Of a DNA stretch of 6,061 bases, positions 1 through 5,233 are shown one piece after another. The stretch spans positions 1 through 6,061 of the forward strand of contig JAKSSQ010000107.1 in NCBI GenBank assembly GCA_024403005.1, written 5' to 3'. The position numbers and the translations under genes were made by a program. A model generated the notes under the pieces. The model was given only the letters and a program-made list of their open reading frames with translations, had not been told where the DNA came from and did no database searches. Positions within the stretch are counted from its first letter, which is position 1. Every line of letters starts with the position of its first letter. Source of the stretch: Clostridia bacterium (GTDB taxonomy: Bacteria; Bacillota; Clostridia; Peptostreptococcales; Anaerovoracaceae).

Positions 1-285
1 ATGATAGCAGGGCCGTCCACCATGGCAGCCATGCTCAACAGCCTGCAGATGGGCTTCCGCGCATTGGCTATTCAGAAACGTTCCGGCGAAGTCTGGAAGG
101 TGCTGGGTGCGGTCAAGGTCGAATTCGACAAGTTCGCAGACACCCTGGCAAAGGCACAGAACCGGCTTAACCAGGCCAACAGCGAACTGGACCAGTTAAT
201 CGGAACAAGAACGAGAAAAATACAGAGAACACTGGAAGACATACAGAGATTAGGAGAGCCTGATGAAAATATGGGCGATAGGTGA
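1..285 (+). CDS. rmuC: RmuC-family DNA recombination protein, C-terminal fragment
   Basis: This is the last 94 residues of a gene that enters from the left edge; the ATG at base 1 is internal, not the real start. The residues beginning IAGPSTMAAMLNSLQMG match the conserved C-terminal part of RmuC as I remember it (the IAGPTTL-type motif followed by a long amphipathic helix). Residues about 40-85 are rich in K, D, E, L and Q and look like the terminal coiled coil. Full RmuC proteins run roughly 400-500 residues, so only the last fifth is visible. The family is linked to limiting DNA inversions and to recombination/repair, with a nuclease-like core that would lie upstream of this window. The stop at 283-285 lies inside the next gene, a 23-base overlap that suggests translational coupling. 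Confidence 0.85.
   Translation: MIAGPSTMAAMLNSLQMGFRALAIQKRSGEVWKVLGAVKVEFDKFADTLAKAQNRLNQANSELDQLIGTRTRKIQRTLEDIQRLGEPDENMGDR
252..256 (+). promoter_or_regulatory. Ribosome binding site of the metallophosphoesterase gene
   Basis: AGGAG lies six bases before the ATG at 263, inside the 3' end of rmuC. It fixes the start of the next gene even though that start overlaps the rmuC coding sequence. Confidence 0.8.
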
Positions 286-994
286 TCTTCACCTCTCCAT
301 GGATCCGCGGGTCGAAAAGCCCATGGACATCTTCGGAGGGAGCTGGGTGAACCACCACGAAAAACTGAAGACCATATGGGAAAGAATGGTGGAACCGGAG
401 GACCTGGTCCTTATTCCCGGCGACATCTCCTGGGCTCTTAAGCTGGACGAAGCAAAGGCGGACCTGGCCTGGATAGATAAGCTCCCCGGAAAGAAACTTA
501 TCTTAAAAGGTAACCACGACCTGTGGTGGGGCAGCATGGCAAAGATGCGCGGCCTTTACGAAACGGTGGACTTTATCCAGCACGATGCGCAGATAGCCTC
601 AGGAGCCGTTATTTTCGGCACCAGAGGGTGGACCTGCCCCGGGGCGAAGGATTTTACCCCCGAAGACGAACCGGTCTTCAGAAGGGAGGTTTTGCGCCTC
701 GAAATGAGCATTGCAGAAGCAAAGAAGCTGGCCGAAGAATACGAAACCGAAACCGGCAAAAAGGCAGTGCTGATAGGCGCAATGCACTATCCGCCCATGA
801 ACGAAAAGTACGAAGAATCGGCTTTTTCAAAACTATTCGAAGAAACCGGAACAAATAAAGTCGTCTACGGACATCTCCACGGCGTAAATGCCTTTAAAAA
901 CGGCCCGCAGGGAGTCTTCCGAAACGTAGAATACAGCCTCGTAAGTCTGGACAGGCTGGAATGCTGCCCCAGACTTTTATACACCGCAGAATAG
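263..994 (+). CDS. Calcineurin-like metallophosphoesterase (predicted phosphohydrolase)
   Basis: This 243-residue cytosolic protein carries the whole dinuclear-metal signature of the calcineurin-like phosphoesterase superfamily: GDLH (D8, H10), GD (D54), GNHD (N84, H85), the histidine of MHYP (H175) and GHLH (H204, H206). The W-rich stretch LWWG after GNHD and the compact single-domain length resemble the COG1768 group of predicted phosphohydrolases, whose substrate is not established to my knowledge. No signal peptide or membrane helix is visible. The start at 263 is supported by AGGAG six bases upstream and by the metal-binding GDLH beginning seven residues in. The gene overlaps rmuC by 23 bases and is followed after 24 bases by deoB with no terminator, so it is probably in the same operon. 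A phosphatase acting on a nucleotide or sugar phosphate would fit the neighbours, but that is inference. The family call is sure; the substrate is unknown. Confidence 0.93.
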   Translation: MKIWAIGDLHLSMDPRVEKPMDIFGGSWVNHHEKLKTIWERMVEPEDLVLIPGDISWALKLDEAKADLAWIDKLPGKKLILKGNHDLWWGSMAKMRGLYETVDFIQHDAQIASGAVIFGTRGWTCPGAKDFTPEDEPVFRREVLRLEMSIAEAKKLAEEYETETGKKAVLIGAMHYPPMNEKYEESAFSKLFEETGTNKVVYGHLHGVNAFKNGPQGVFRNVEYSLVSLDRLECCPRLLYTAE

Positions 995-1006
995 CGGAAA
1001 CCGGAA

Positions 1007-1013
1007 AAGGAGG
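1007..1013 (+). promoter_or_regulatory. Strong ribosome binding site of deoB
   Basis: AAGGAGG, a full Shine-Dalgarno match, lies five bases before the ATG at 1019 and decides the deoB start. Confidence 0.85.
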
Positions 1014-1018
1014 AACAT

Positions 1019-2197
1019 ATGAAAAGAGCGATAATCATGGTTCTCGACAGCCTCGGCGTAGGCGAACTGCCCGACGCTGCCAAATACACGGACGCAGGAT
1101 GCGACACATTGGGTCACATTGCGGAAAATGCGAAGGATTTTAACCCGGTCAACCTCATAAACCTGGGCATGGGCAACATCGACGGCGTGAACCCCCGCAT
1201 GCCCAGAACAGAATCCCCGGCCGGCTGCTTTGCAAGATGTGCAGAAATGTCTCTCGGCAAGGACACAACCACCGGACACTGGGAAATCGCAGGCCTCTAC
1301 ACAGATGTGCCTTTTAAGACTTATCCGGACGGCTTCCCGAAGGAATTCATCGAAGCTTACCAGGAAAGAATCGGCAGGGAAGTAATCGGTAATTACCCGG
1401 CTTCCGGAACGGAAATCATCGAAGTTCTGGGCGACGAACACGAAAAGACCGGCAAGCCCATCGTCTACACATCTGCAGACAGCGTATTCCAGATTGCCTG
1501 CAACGTAGGCGTTGTACCTCTGGACGAGCTCTATAAGTACTGCGAAATCGCAAGGGAAATGCTCCAGGGCGAATGGGCCTGCGGCAGAGTAATCGCAAGA
1601 CCTTACATTAAAAACGCAGAAGGCAAGCGCGAACGCACTTCCGACCGCAAGGACTATTCCGTAAAGCCTCCTAAGAGGACCATTCTGAATATGGTTCAGG
1701 ATGCAGGAATGGTAAGCGCATCAGTCGGCAAGATTTCCGACATTTTCGACAGATACGGCGTGGATCTGGGCATCCATCTTAAGAACAACATGGACGGTGT
1801 GGACAGAACAATCCAGGCTCTGGCAACCGATTTCGAAGGCCTTTTATTTGTAAATCTGGTAGATTTCGATGCAAAGTACGGCCACAGAAGAGACGTACAG
1901 GGTTATGGAGACTGCATAATGGAATTCGATGCGAGAGTTCCCGAAATCCTTGCAGCTTTAAAGGACGAGGACATCATTATCTTTACAGCAGACCACGGCA
2001 ACGATCCGACAGCTCACGGCACAGACCACACCAGAGAATATACACCTATGATAGCCTTCGGCAAGCCCCTTAAGAATGGGGTCAACCTGGGCACATTAAA
2101 GAGCTTTGCAGACATCGGCTGCACATGCCTCGAATACCTCGGAATCGAAGAACGACCGGAAATCGGCCAGTCCTTCTTAAAGGAGATTTTAAAATGA
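1019..2197 (+). CDS. deoB: Phosphopentomutase
   Basis: A full-length 392-residue phosphopentomutase, close to the usual length of the Firmicutes enzyme. It interconverts ribose-1-phosphate or 2-deoxyribose-1-phosphate with the 5-phosphates, linking nucleoside breakdown and salvage to the pentose phosphate pathway and to DeoC aldolase. It belongs to the alkaline phosphatase superfamily with two Mn ions. The expected residues are all present by alignment from memory with the Bacillus cereus enzyme: D10 in VLDSLG, the phospho-accepting T83 in GKDTTTGHWE, D284 and H289 in VDFDAKYGH, D325 and H326 in TADHGND, and H337 in TDHTREY. The variable cap domain occupies roughly residues 100-220. The start follows AAGGAGG at five bases. 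Its TGA overlaps the pdp start codon (ATGA), implying translational coupling with the phosphorylase that makes its substrate. No truncation or frameshift is seen. Confidence 0.98.
   Translation: MKRAIIMVLDSLGVGELPDAAKYTDAGCDTLGHIAENAKDFNPVNLINLGMGNIDGVNPRMPRTESPAGCFARCAEMSLGKDTTTGHWEIAGLYTDVPFKTYPDGFPKEFIEAYQERIGREVIGNYPASGTEIIEVLGDEHEKTGKPIVYTSADSVFQIACNVGVVPLDELYKYCEIAREMLQGEWACGRVIARPYIKNAEGKRERTSDRKDYSVKPPKRTILNMVQDAGMVSASVGKISDIFDRYGVDLGIHLKNNMDGVDRTIQALATDFEGLLFVNLVDFDAKYGHRRDVQGYGDCIMEFDARVPEILAALKDEDIIIFTADHGNDPTAHGTDHTREYTPMIAFGKPLKNGVNLGTLKSFADIGCTCLEYLGIEERPEIGQSFLKEILK
2179..2185 (+). promoter_or_regulatory. Ribosome binding site of pdp (decides the start)
   Basis: AAAGGAG lies eight bases before the ATG at 2194, within the last deoB codons. 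It argues against the longer upstream reading frame that begins at 2125. Confidence 0.8.
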
Positions 2198-3501
2198 TCA
2201 ACATGGTATCCATTATCGAAAAGAAAAAGAACGGCCTGGAACTTTCCGAAGAGGAAATCCGCGGCTTCGTTAAGGGCGTAACCGACGGTTCCATCCCCGA
2301 TTACCAGACTTCTGCGCTGCTCATGGCAATCTGCCTGCAGGGCATGAATAAACAGGAAACCTTTACCCTTACAGATGCAATGCTGCACAGCGGCCAGACC
2401 ATGGATCTCACCGCAATAAAGGGCATTAAGGTAGACAAGCACAGCACAGGCGGCGTAGGCGACAAGACTTCTCTTATCGTTGCTCCCATCGCTGCAAGCT
2501 GCGGCGTACCCATCTCAAAGATGAGCGGACGCGGCCTCGGGTTCACCGGCGGCACAGTAGACAAGATGGAATCCATCCCCGGCTTCAGAATTCAGCTTTC
2601 TCCCGAGGAATTCCTCCATGCAGTTGAAACTTCCGGCATGTCCATCGTAGGCCAGACTCAGGACGTAGCACCTGCAGACAAGAAGCTCTACGCTTTAAGA
2701 GACGTAACAGCCACAGTTAATAATATTTCCTTAATTTCTTCTTCCATCATGAGCAAGAAGCTCGCCAGCGGCAGCGATGCCATCGTTCTGGACGTTAAGT
2801 GCGGCCACGGCAGTTTTAACAAGACTCAGGAAGCTGCAGACGAACTGGGCAAGTACATGGTTGAAATCGGTACAAACGCAGGCAAGAAGGTGGTTGCGGT
2901 CATTACAGACATGAACCAGCCTCTCGGCGACGCAGTCGGCAATTCCGTAGAAGTTATCGAAGCTATCAATACCCTCAAGTGCCAGGGCCCGGCAGACATG
3001 ACAGAGCTGGCTTTAACTCTCGCAGGCTACATGATTTACTGCGGCCAGAAGGCTTCAACTCCCGAAGAGGGCAGAGCAATGGCAGAAGACGCATTAAAGT
3101 CCGGCAGAGCTCTGGAAACTCTCAAGAAGTTCATTAAGGCTCAGGGCGGTGACCCAACATGCGTGGACGACTACTCCATGTTCAAGCAGCCCAAATTTAC
3201 TGCAGAGCTCAAGGCAGCAGAAGACGGCTTTATTACAGAAATCATCGCAGACACTATCGGCCTTGCTTCCCAGCACCTGGGTGCAGGCAGAAAGACCAAG
3301 GAAGATGCAATCGACCTTTCCGCAGGCATTATCCTTAAGAAGAAGGTCGGCGCTCCCGTTAAAGCAGGCGACGTTATTGCAGTGCTTTACAGTGACGACG
3401 AAGATAAGCTGGCAGCAGGCTTAAAGGAAGCCGCTTCCGCTTACAGCTACGGCTGCGAAGCTCCCGAAATTCCGGCTCTCGTTAAAAACGTTATCCAATA
3501 A
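2194..3501 (+). CDS. pdp: Pyrimidine-nucleoside phosphorylase
   Basis: A 435-residue protein of the thymidine/pyrimidine-nucleoside phosphorylase family (about 433-440 residues usually). It cleaves uridine, thymidine or deoxyuridine with phosphate to give the free base and (deoxy)ribose-1-phosphate, the substrate of DeoB. Visible motifs are phosphate-binding KHSTGGVGD (K82-D90), the glycine-rich family signature SGRGLGFTGGT (S111-T121), YALRDVT with R169, and SSSIMSKK with S184 and K188 for base and phosphate contacts. The C-terminal third (from about residue 345) carries the alpha/beta domain with GAGRKTKEDAIDL. The K-M pair before SGRG looks like Bacillus Pdp rather than Escherichia DeoA as I recall them, so dual uridine/thymidine specificity is favoured but unproven. 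The frame is open further upstream to 2125, but the ATG at 2194 is chosen because AAAGGAG ends eight bases before it, it overlaps the deoB stop by four bases, and the length then fits. Confidence 0.96.
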   Translation: MINMVSIIEKKKNGLELSEEEIRGFVKGVTDGSIPDYQTSALLMAICLQGMNKQETFTLTDAMLHSGQTMDLTAIKGIKVDKHSTGGVGDKTSLIVAPIAASCGVPISKMSGRGLGFTGGTVDKMESIPGFRIQLSPEEFLHAVETSGMSIVGQTQDVAPADKKLYALRDVTATVNNISLISSSIMSKKLASGSDAIVLDVKCGHGSFNKTQEAADELGKYMVEIGTNAGKKVVAVITDMNQPLGDAVGNSVEVIEAINTLKCQGPADMTELALTLAGYMIYCGQKASTPEEGRAMAEDALKSGRALETLKKFIKAQGGDPTCVDDYSMFKQPKFTAELKAAEDGFITEIIADTIGLASQHLGAGRKTKEDAIDLSAGIILKKKVGAPVKAGDVIAVLYSDDEDKLAAGLKEAASAYSYGCEAPEIPALVKNVIQ

Positions 3502-3524
3502 CATATACAGAAGCGGCGGATCTG

Positions 3525-3533
3525 TGGTATAAT
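3525..3533 (+). promoter_or_regulatory. Extended -10 promoter of dagK
   Basis: TGG followed by a perfect TATAAT (3528-3533) gives a TGnTATAAT extended -10 element. No good -35 box is seen 16-18 bases upstream (around 3505-3510), as is common for extended -10 promoters. The expected start is about 3540, giving a leader of about 40 bases before the ATG at 3582. It sits only 24 bases after the pdp stop with no terminator between, so dagK may receive both its own transcript and read-through from the deoB-pdp operon. Confidence 0.7.
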
Positions 3534-3581
3534 TTCCGTTAGTTGTTTGCAGTTAACCCGCATTTTTGCGAGAGGAAAAGG

Positions 3582-4496
3582 ATGAAGCACGTATTTGTTG
3601 TAAACCCGGCAGCAGGCCACGGCGCTGCTCTGGACAATATTCTTCCGATTATCCACAAGGCTTTAACAGGTTTTGAGGACGATTATGAAATTCACAGAAC
3701 AATGGGTGCCAACGAAACCATTCTTTACTGCAGACAGAAGTGCAGTTTCGAAGGAGATGTGCGCTTTTACGCCTGCGGAGGCGATGGAACGATTAACAAC
3801 GTTCTTACCGGTATTGCCGGCGCTCCCAACGCAGAGCTTGCAGTCGTTCCCTGCGGTACAGGCAACGACTTTGTGCGCAACTTTACAAATCCGGAGAACT
3901 TCAGAAACATCGAAAAGCAGATTAAAGGCGTAAGCACTCCCATAGACGTGCTCAAATGCCGCGACGGATATGCGCTCAACATGCTGAATGTCGGCGTAGA
4001 CTGCGACGTAGCCGCAAGAGCTTCCGAAATCAAGAGCGACAAGATTAAGGGTACAGCCGCTTATTTAATGGCTGCAGCCCAGATTCTGCCCAAGGGCAAG
4101 ACTTATAAGATGGCTTACAGCATCGACGGAAGCGAATTCGTGGAAGAAGAGCTCATGCTCGCCGCAATTGCCAACGGACATTTCTGCGGCGGTGGCTTTA
4201 AGAGCTGCCCCAACGCAAGCCTTTCCGACGGCTACATGGATGTCTGCATCGTAAAGCCGGTCAAGGGTCTTACGCTTCCCGTGCTCCTCGCGCAGTACAG
4301 GGCAGGTACTCATCTGAATTCCAAGCTGGCAGAAAAGTACATAAAGTACATCCATTGCAGAAGCTTTTCCTTAAAGGCTTCCGAGCCGGTTAAGATCTGC
4401 TGCGACGGCGAAGTTACGGATTTCTCCGAATCCGATTTCGAAGTGCTGCCGGCAAGCCTTAAGCTGGTAATTCCGGAAGGTTCTATGCCCATATAG
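3582..4496 (+). CDS. Diacylglycerol kinase family lipid kinase (DagK/YegS-like)
   Basis: A 304-residue soluble lipid kinase of the DagK/YegS/BmrU family, which phosphorylates diacylglycerol or a related lipid with ATP at the membrane face. This recycles diacylglycerol to phosphatidate for phospholipid synthesis. Motifs in order: VNPAAGHGA near the N-terminus (nucleotide binding), CGGDGTINNV with the invariant G66-G67-D68-G69-T70, VPCGTGNDF (P90-F97), and the C-terminal DGE (D275-E277) that contributes the acidic active-site residue in this family. GGGFKSCPNASLSDGYMDV (about residues 204-223) is the conserved lipid-kinase core strand region. There is no transmembrane helix, as expected for this class rather than the small integral DgkA. 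The start at 3582 is preferred over the open frame reaching back to 3543 because AGAGGA lies just upstream and the VNP motif then falls at residues 7-9. Lipid specificity cannot be read from the sequence, so no symbol is assigned. Confidence 0.95.
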   Translation: MKHVFVVNPAAGHGAALDNILPIIHKALTGFEDDYEIHRTMGANETILYCRQKCSFEGDVRFYACGGDGTINNVLTGIAGAPNAELAVVPCGTGNDFVRNFTNPENFRNIEKQIKGVSTPIDVLKCRDGYALNMLNVGVDCDVAARASEIKSDKIKGTAAYLMAAAQILPKGKTYKMAYSIDGSEFVEEELMLAAIANGHFCGGGFKSCPNASLSDGYMDVCIVKPVKGLTLPVLLAQYRAGTHLNSKLAEKYIKYIHCRSFSLKASEPVKICCDGEVTDFSESDFEVLPASLKLVIPEGSMPI

Positions 4497-4528
4497 ATCT
4501 TTGCAAGATCCGGAAAACCGGCCGTTTT
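4496..4528 (+). other. Small inverted repeats just after dagK
   Basis: Two short stems follow the stop codon: GATCTT/AAGATC with a three-base loop (4496-4510), then CCGG/CCGG around AAAA (4510-4521). An alternative pairing of AAAAC with GTTTT spans 4514-4528. None has a convincing stem plus T-run, so these are at best a weak terminator or an mRNA 3'-end stabiliser for dagK. Confidence 0.3.
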
Positions 4529-4534
4529 AAGGGC

Positions 4535-4562
4535 TTGACCCAATCAAACGGGTAACTAATCC
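4535..4562 (+). promoter_or_regulatory. Possible tRNA-Ser promoter (weak)
   Basis: TTGACC (4535-4540) is a good -35 box. Sixteen bases later TAATCC (4557-4562) is only a poor -10 match. It is the best + strand candidate before the tRNA, but a hairpin lies between it and the gene. Confidence 0.25.
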
Positions 4563-4582
4563 AAAACACAAATAAATAAGCT

Positions 4583-4606
4583 TAAAACCGCGATTAAGCG
4601 GTTTTA
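4583..4606 (+). terminator. Hairpin with A- and T-tracts abutting the tRNA; probable dagK terminator or tRNA leader stem
   Basis: A perfect 9-bp inverted repeat, TAAAACCGC and GCGGTTTTA, encloses a six-base loop and ends one base before the tRNA acceptor stem. The A-tract on one side and T-tract on the other are typical of compact bidirectional terminators, which would stop dagK transcripts. A terminator here would also block any tRNA promoter lying upstream, so a role as a 5' leader stem for tRNA processing is an alternative. Confidence 0.45.
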
Positions 4607-4607
4607 C

Positions 4608-4696
4608 GGAGACGTATCGAAGCGGTCATAACGGGGCTGACTCGAAATCAGTTAGGTGTAAAAGCCACGTGGGTTCGAATCCCACCGTCTCCGCCA
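4608..4696 (+). tRNA. tRNA-Ser (anticodon CGA), CCA encoded
   Basis: An 89-base class II tRNA. The acceptor GGAGACG (4608-4614) pairs fully with CGTCTCC (4686-4692), followed by discriminator G4693, as usual for tRNA-Ser, and a genome-encoded CCA (4694-4696). The D arm carries the AAGCGGTCATAA loop. The anticodon stem GCTGA/TCAGT (4636-4640, 4648-4652) encloses the loop CTCGAAA with anticodon CGA at 4643-4645, reading UCG. A long variable arm (4653-4668) can form a short GTG/CAC stem. The T arm is GTGGG-TTCGAAT-CCCAC (4669-4685). All arms are intact, so the gene should be functional. It is a single-gene unit with a terminator directly downstream. Confidence 0.97.
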
Positions 4697-4764
4697 AAAG
4701 CAAACGGGTGCCATTAGGCACCCGTTTGTTTTTTGGCGGAGGTTTACAGGAGGGATTCGAACCC
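4671..4764. repeat. Inverted duplication of the tRNA-Ser 3' end around the terminator
   Basis: The T-arm segment GGGTTCGAATCCC (4671-4683) recurs as its exact reverse complement at 4752-4764. The tRNA end CTCCGCCAAAA (4689-4699) recurs as its exact reverse complement at 4731-4741. Together with the 12-bp terminator stem this makes 36 bases on each side that mirror each other around the ATTA loop. The interruptions are short: 5 versus 10 bases, and 1 versus 2 bases. The mirror copy reads on the minus strand as a T-loop followed by CTCCGCCA. Confidence 0.85.
4701..4734 (+). terminator. Rho-independent terminator of tRNA-Ser, probably bidirectional
   Basis: A perfect 12-bp stem, CAAACGGGTGCC (4701-4712) and GGCACCCGTTTG (4717-4728), has the loop ATTA and six T residues (4729-4734). 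It starts four bases after the tRNA CCA. On the minus strand the stem is followed by CTTTT, so it could also stop leftward transcripts from the structured region at 4735-4876. Confidence 0.92.
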
Positions 4765-4770
4765 GAGAGG

Positions 4771-4797
4771 GCAGAAAGGTCCGGTGGACCTTTCTGC
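4771..4797. repeat. Perfect 12-bp inverted repeat
   Basis: GCAGAAAGGTCC and GGACCTTTCTGC flank a three-base GGT loop. No T-run follows on either strand, so it is not a standard intrinsic terminator. It stacks directly against the next hairpin. Confidence 0.9.
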
Positions 4798-4827
4798 GCG
4801 AGGCCCGCCGGGATGCAAGGCCTCGCG
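4797..4827. repeat. GC-rich 8-9 bp inverted repeat
   Basis: GCGAGGCC (4798-4805) pairs with GGCCTCGC (4819-4826) around a 13-base loop; C4797 and G4827 can add a ninth pair if the neighbouring hairpin gives up C4797. The GGCCTC tract is partly repeated at 4827-4832, which allows alternative pairings. Confidence 0.75.
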
Positions 4828-4880
4828 GCCTCAGCCGGGGCAATGTACTGCTTCAACCGTCTGAGAACATGCTCTTCCAA

Positions 4881-4907
4881 AATTTACTATATTAACGAAT
4901 CTGTCAA
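4881..4907 (-). promoter_or_regulatory. Possible leftward promoter for the structured RNA
   Basis: On the minus strand TTGACA (4902-4907) is a perfect -35 box. The -10 options are TAAATT at 4881-4886 (15-base spacer) or a poorer match at 17 bases (4879-4884). TATAGT at 4886-4891 is a better hexamer but only 10 bases away. The spacing leaves this uncertain. Confidence 0.25.
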
Positions 4908-4910
4908 CTA

Positions 4911-5007
4911 ATTTGAGCAGATTTTTCTCCAGTAACAAAATATTGGTACAAGATCACAATTTTGTTCCACATATTTGTGCATTTCAATAAAGAATTATGC
5001 AGATATA
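4911..5007. other. AT-rich intergenic region with operator-like inverted repeats
   Basis: No gene is seen between the structured element and the sugar kinase (about 320 bases including the leader). This part holds AACAAAAT/ATTTTGTT (4934-4941 and 4959-4966, 17 bases apart) and CACA-TATT-TGTG (4968-4979), upstream of the likely kinase promoter. They could be binding sites for a regulator of the kinase operon, but no known operator consensus is recognised. Confidence 0.3.
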
Positions 5008-5036
5008 TTGCATTCGTTTTCTCCATCATTTATAAT
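5008..5036 (+). promoter_or_regulatory. Likely promoter of the sugar kinase gene
   Basis: TTGCAT (5008-5013), a 17-base spacer and a perfect TATAAT (5031-5036) form the best + strand promoter in the gap. Transcription would start near 5043, giving a leader of about 190 bases before the ATG at 5234. Confidence 0.55.
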
Positions 5037-5042
5037 CACCCC

Positions 5043-5233
5043 GTAATCTTCCGAGAAGCAGCAGAATTCCGTGTGTTGCAGCTTTTTTCACGTTTTGTTG
5101 GATTTTGTGGCTTCTCTTTTGCAAAATTGTCTGACAACATTTCAGCTTCCGCCTATTTTCGGCGCTATTTCAGATCGCTGCGCGCCGTCATACAGACTGG
5201 AAGCACTCATCTGGATTCAAAGGAGGAACATCA
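5043..5233 (+). promoter_or_regulatory. Long 5' leader of the sugar kinase gene
   Basis: About 190 bases without a convincing gene. It contains the perfect palindrome TTTTGCAAAA (5117-5126), TTGTC-T-GACAA (5127-5137), and a nested hairpin CGGCGC/GCGCCG (5160-5165 with 5182-5187) enclosing CAG/CTG (5171-5173 with 5178-5180). No T-run follows the hairpin, and I do not recognise a known riboswitch class. AAAGGAGG (5219-5226) is the ribosome binding site, seven bases from the ATG. Confidence 0.35.

Larger units (their letters stand above)
4735..4876 (-). ncRNA. Candidate structured RNA with tRNA-like 3' end (minus strand)
   Basis: Read leftward from about 4876, this stretch gives a GC-rich 8-9 bp stem (4797-4827), a perfect 12-bp stem (4771-4797), a canonical T-loop TTCGAAT closed by GGG/CCC (4752-4764), then CTCCGCCA (4734-4741), and runs into the shared terminator. 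A perfect -35 box on the minus strand lies just upstream. No complete tRNA can be folded: there is no acceptor 5' strand, and only 3 bp of T-stem form. It could be a new small RNA, a decayed convergent tRNA, or a + strand element instead. Open frames through it on both strands yield peptides typical of translated tRNA (GSNPS, GFEPE) and are not treated as genes. Confidence 0.35.

Noticed and set aside
977..1441. Minus-strand 154-codon frame opposite deoB
   Set aside because: It lies entirely antisense to a well-supported gene and has no family features; an artefact of deoB codon use.
3559..3570. Small CGCA/TGCG hairpin in the dagK leader
   Set aside because: Only 4 bp with a TTTT loop; too weak to be called a regulatory structure or a terminator.
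4608..4764. Standard att site pair for a tRNA-integrated mobile element
   Set aside because: The repeated tRNA 3' sequence is in inverted, not direct, orientation and no integrase gene is in the window.
4735..4830. Second functional tRNA on the minus strand
   Set aside because: Only a T-loop with a 3-bp stem and the CTCCGCCA end are present. No acceptor 5' strand, D arm or anticodon arm can be placed.
4626..4880. Minus-strand open frame of 84 codons through the hairpins, terminator and antisense tRNA
   Set aside because: It starts with TTG, lacks a clear ribosome binding site, and crosses the antisense of the tRNA anticodon and T arms. The sequence is better explained by RNA structure.
4669..4911. 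+ strand open frame of 80 codons across the tRNA 3' end, terminator and hairpins
   Set aside because: It begins inside the tRNA, runs through a terminator, and its peptide contains translated-tRNA patterns. No ribosome binding site fits. Treated as a by-product of structured RNA sequence.
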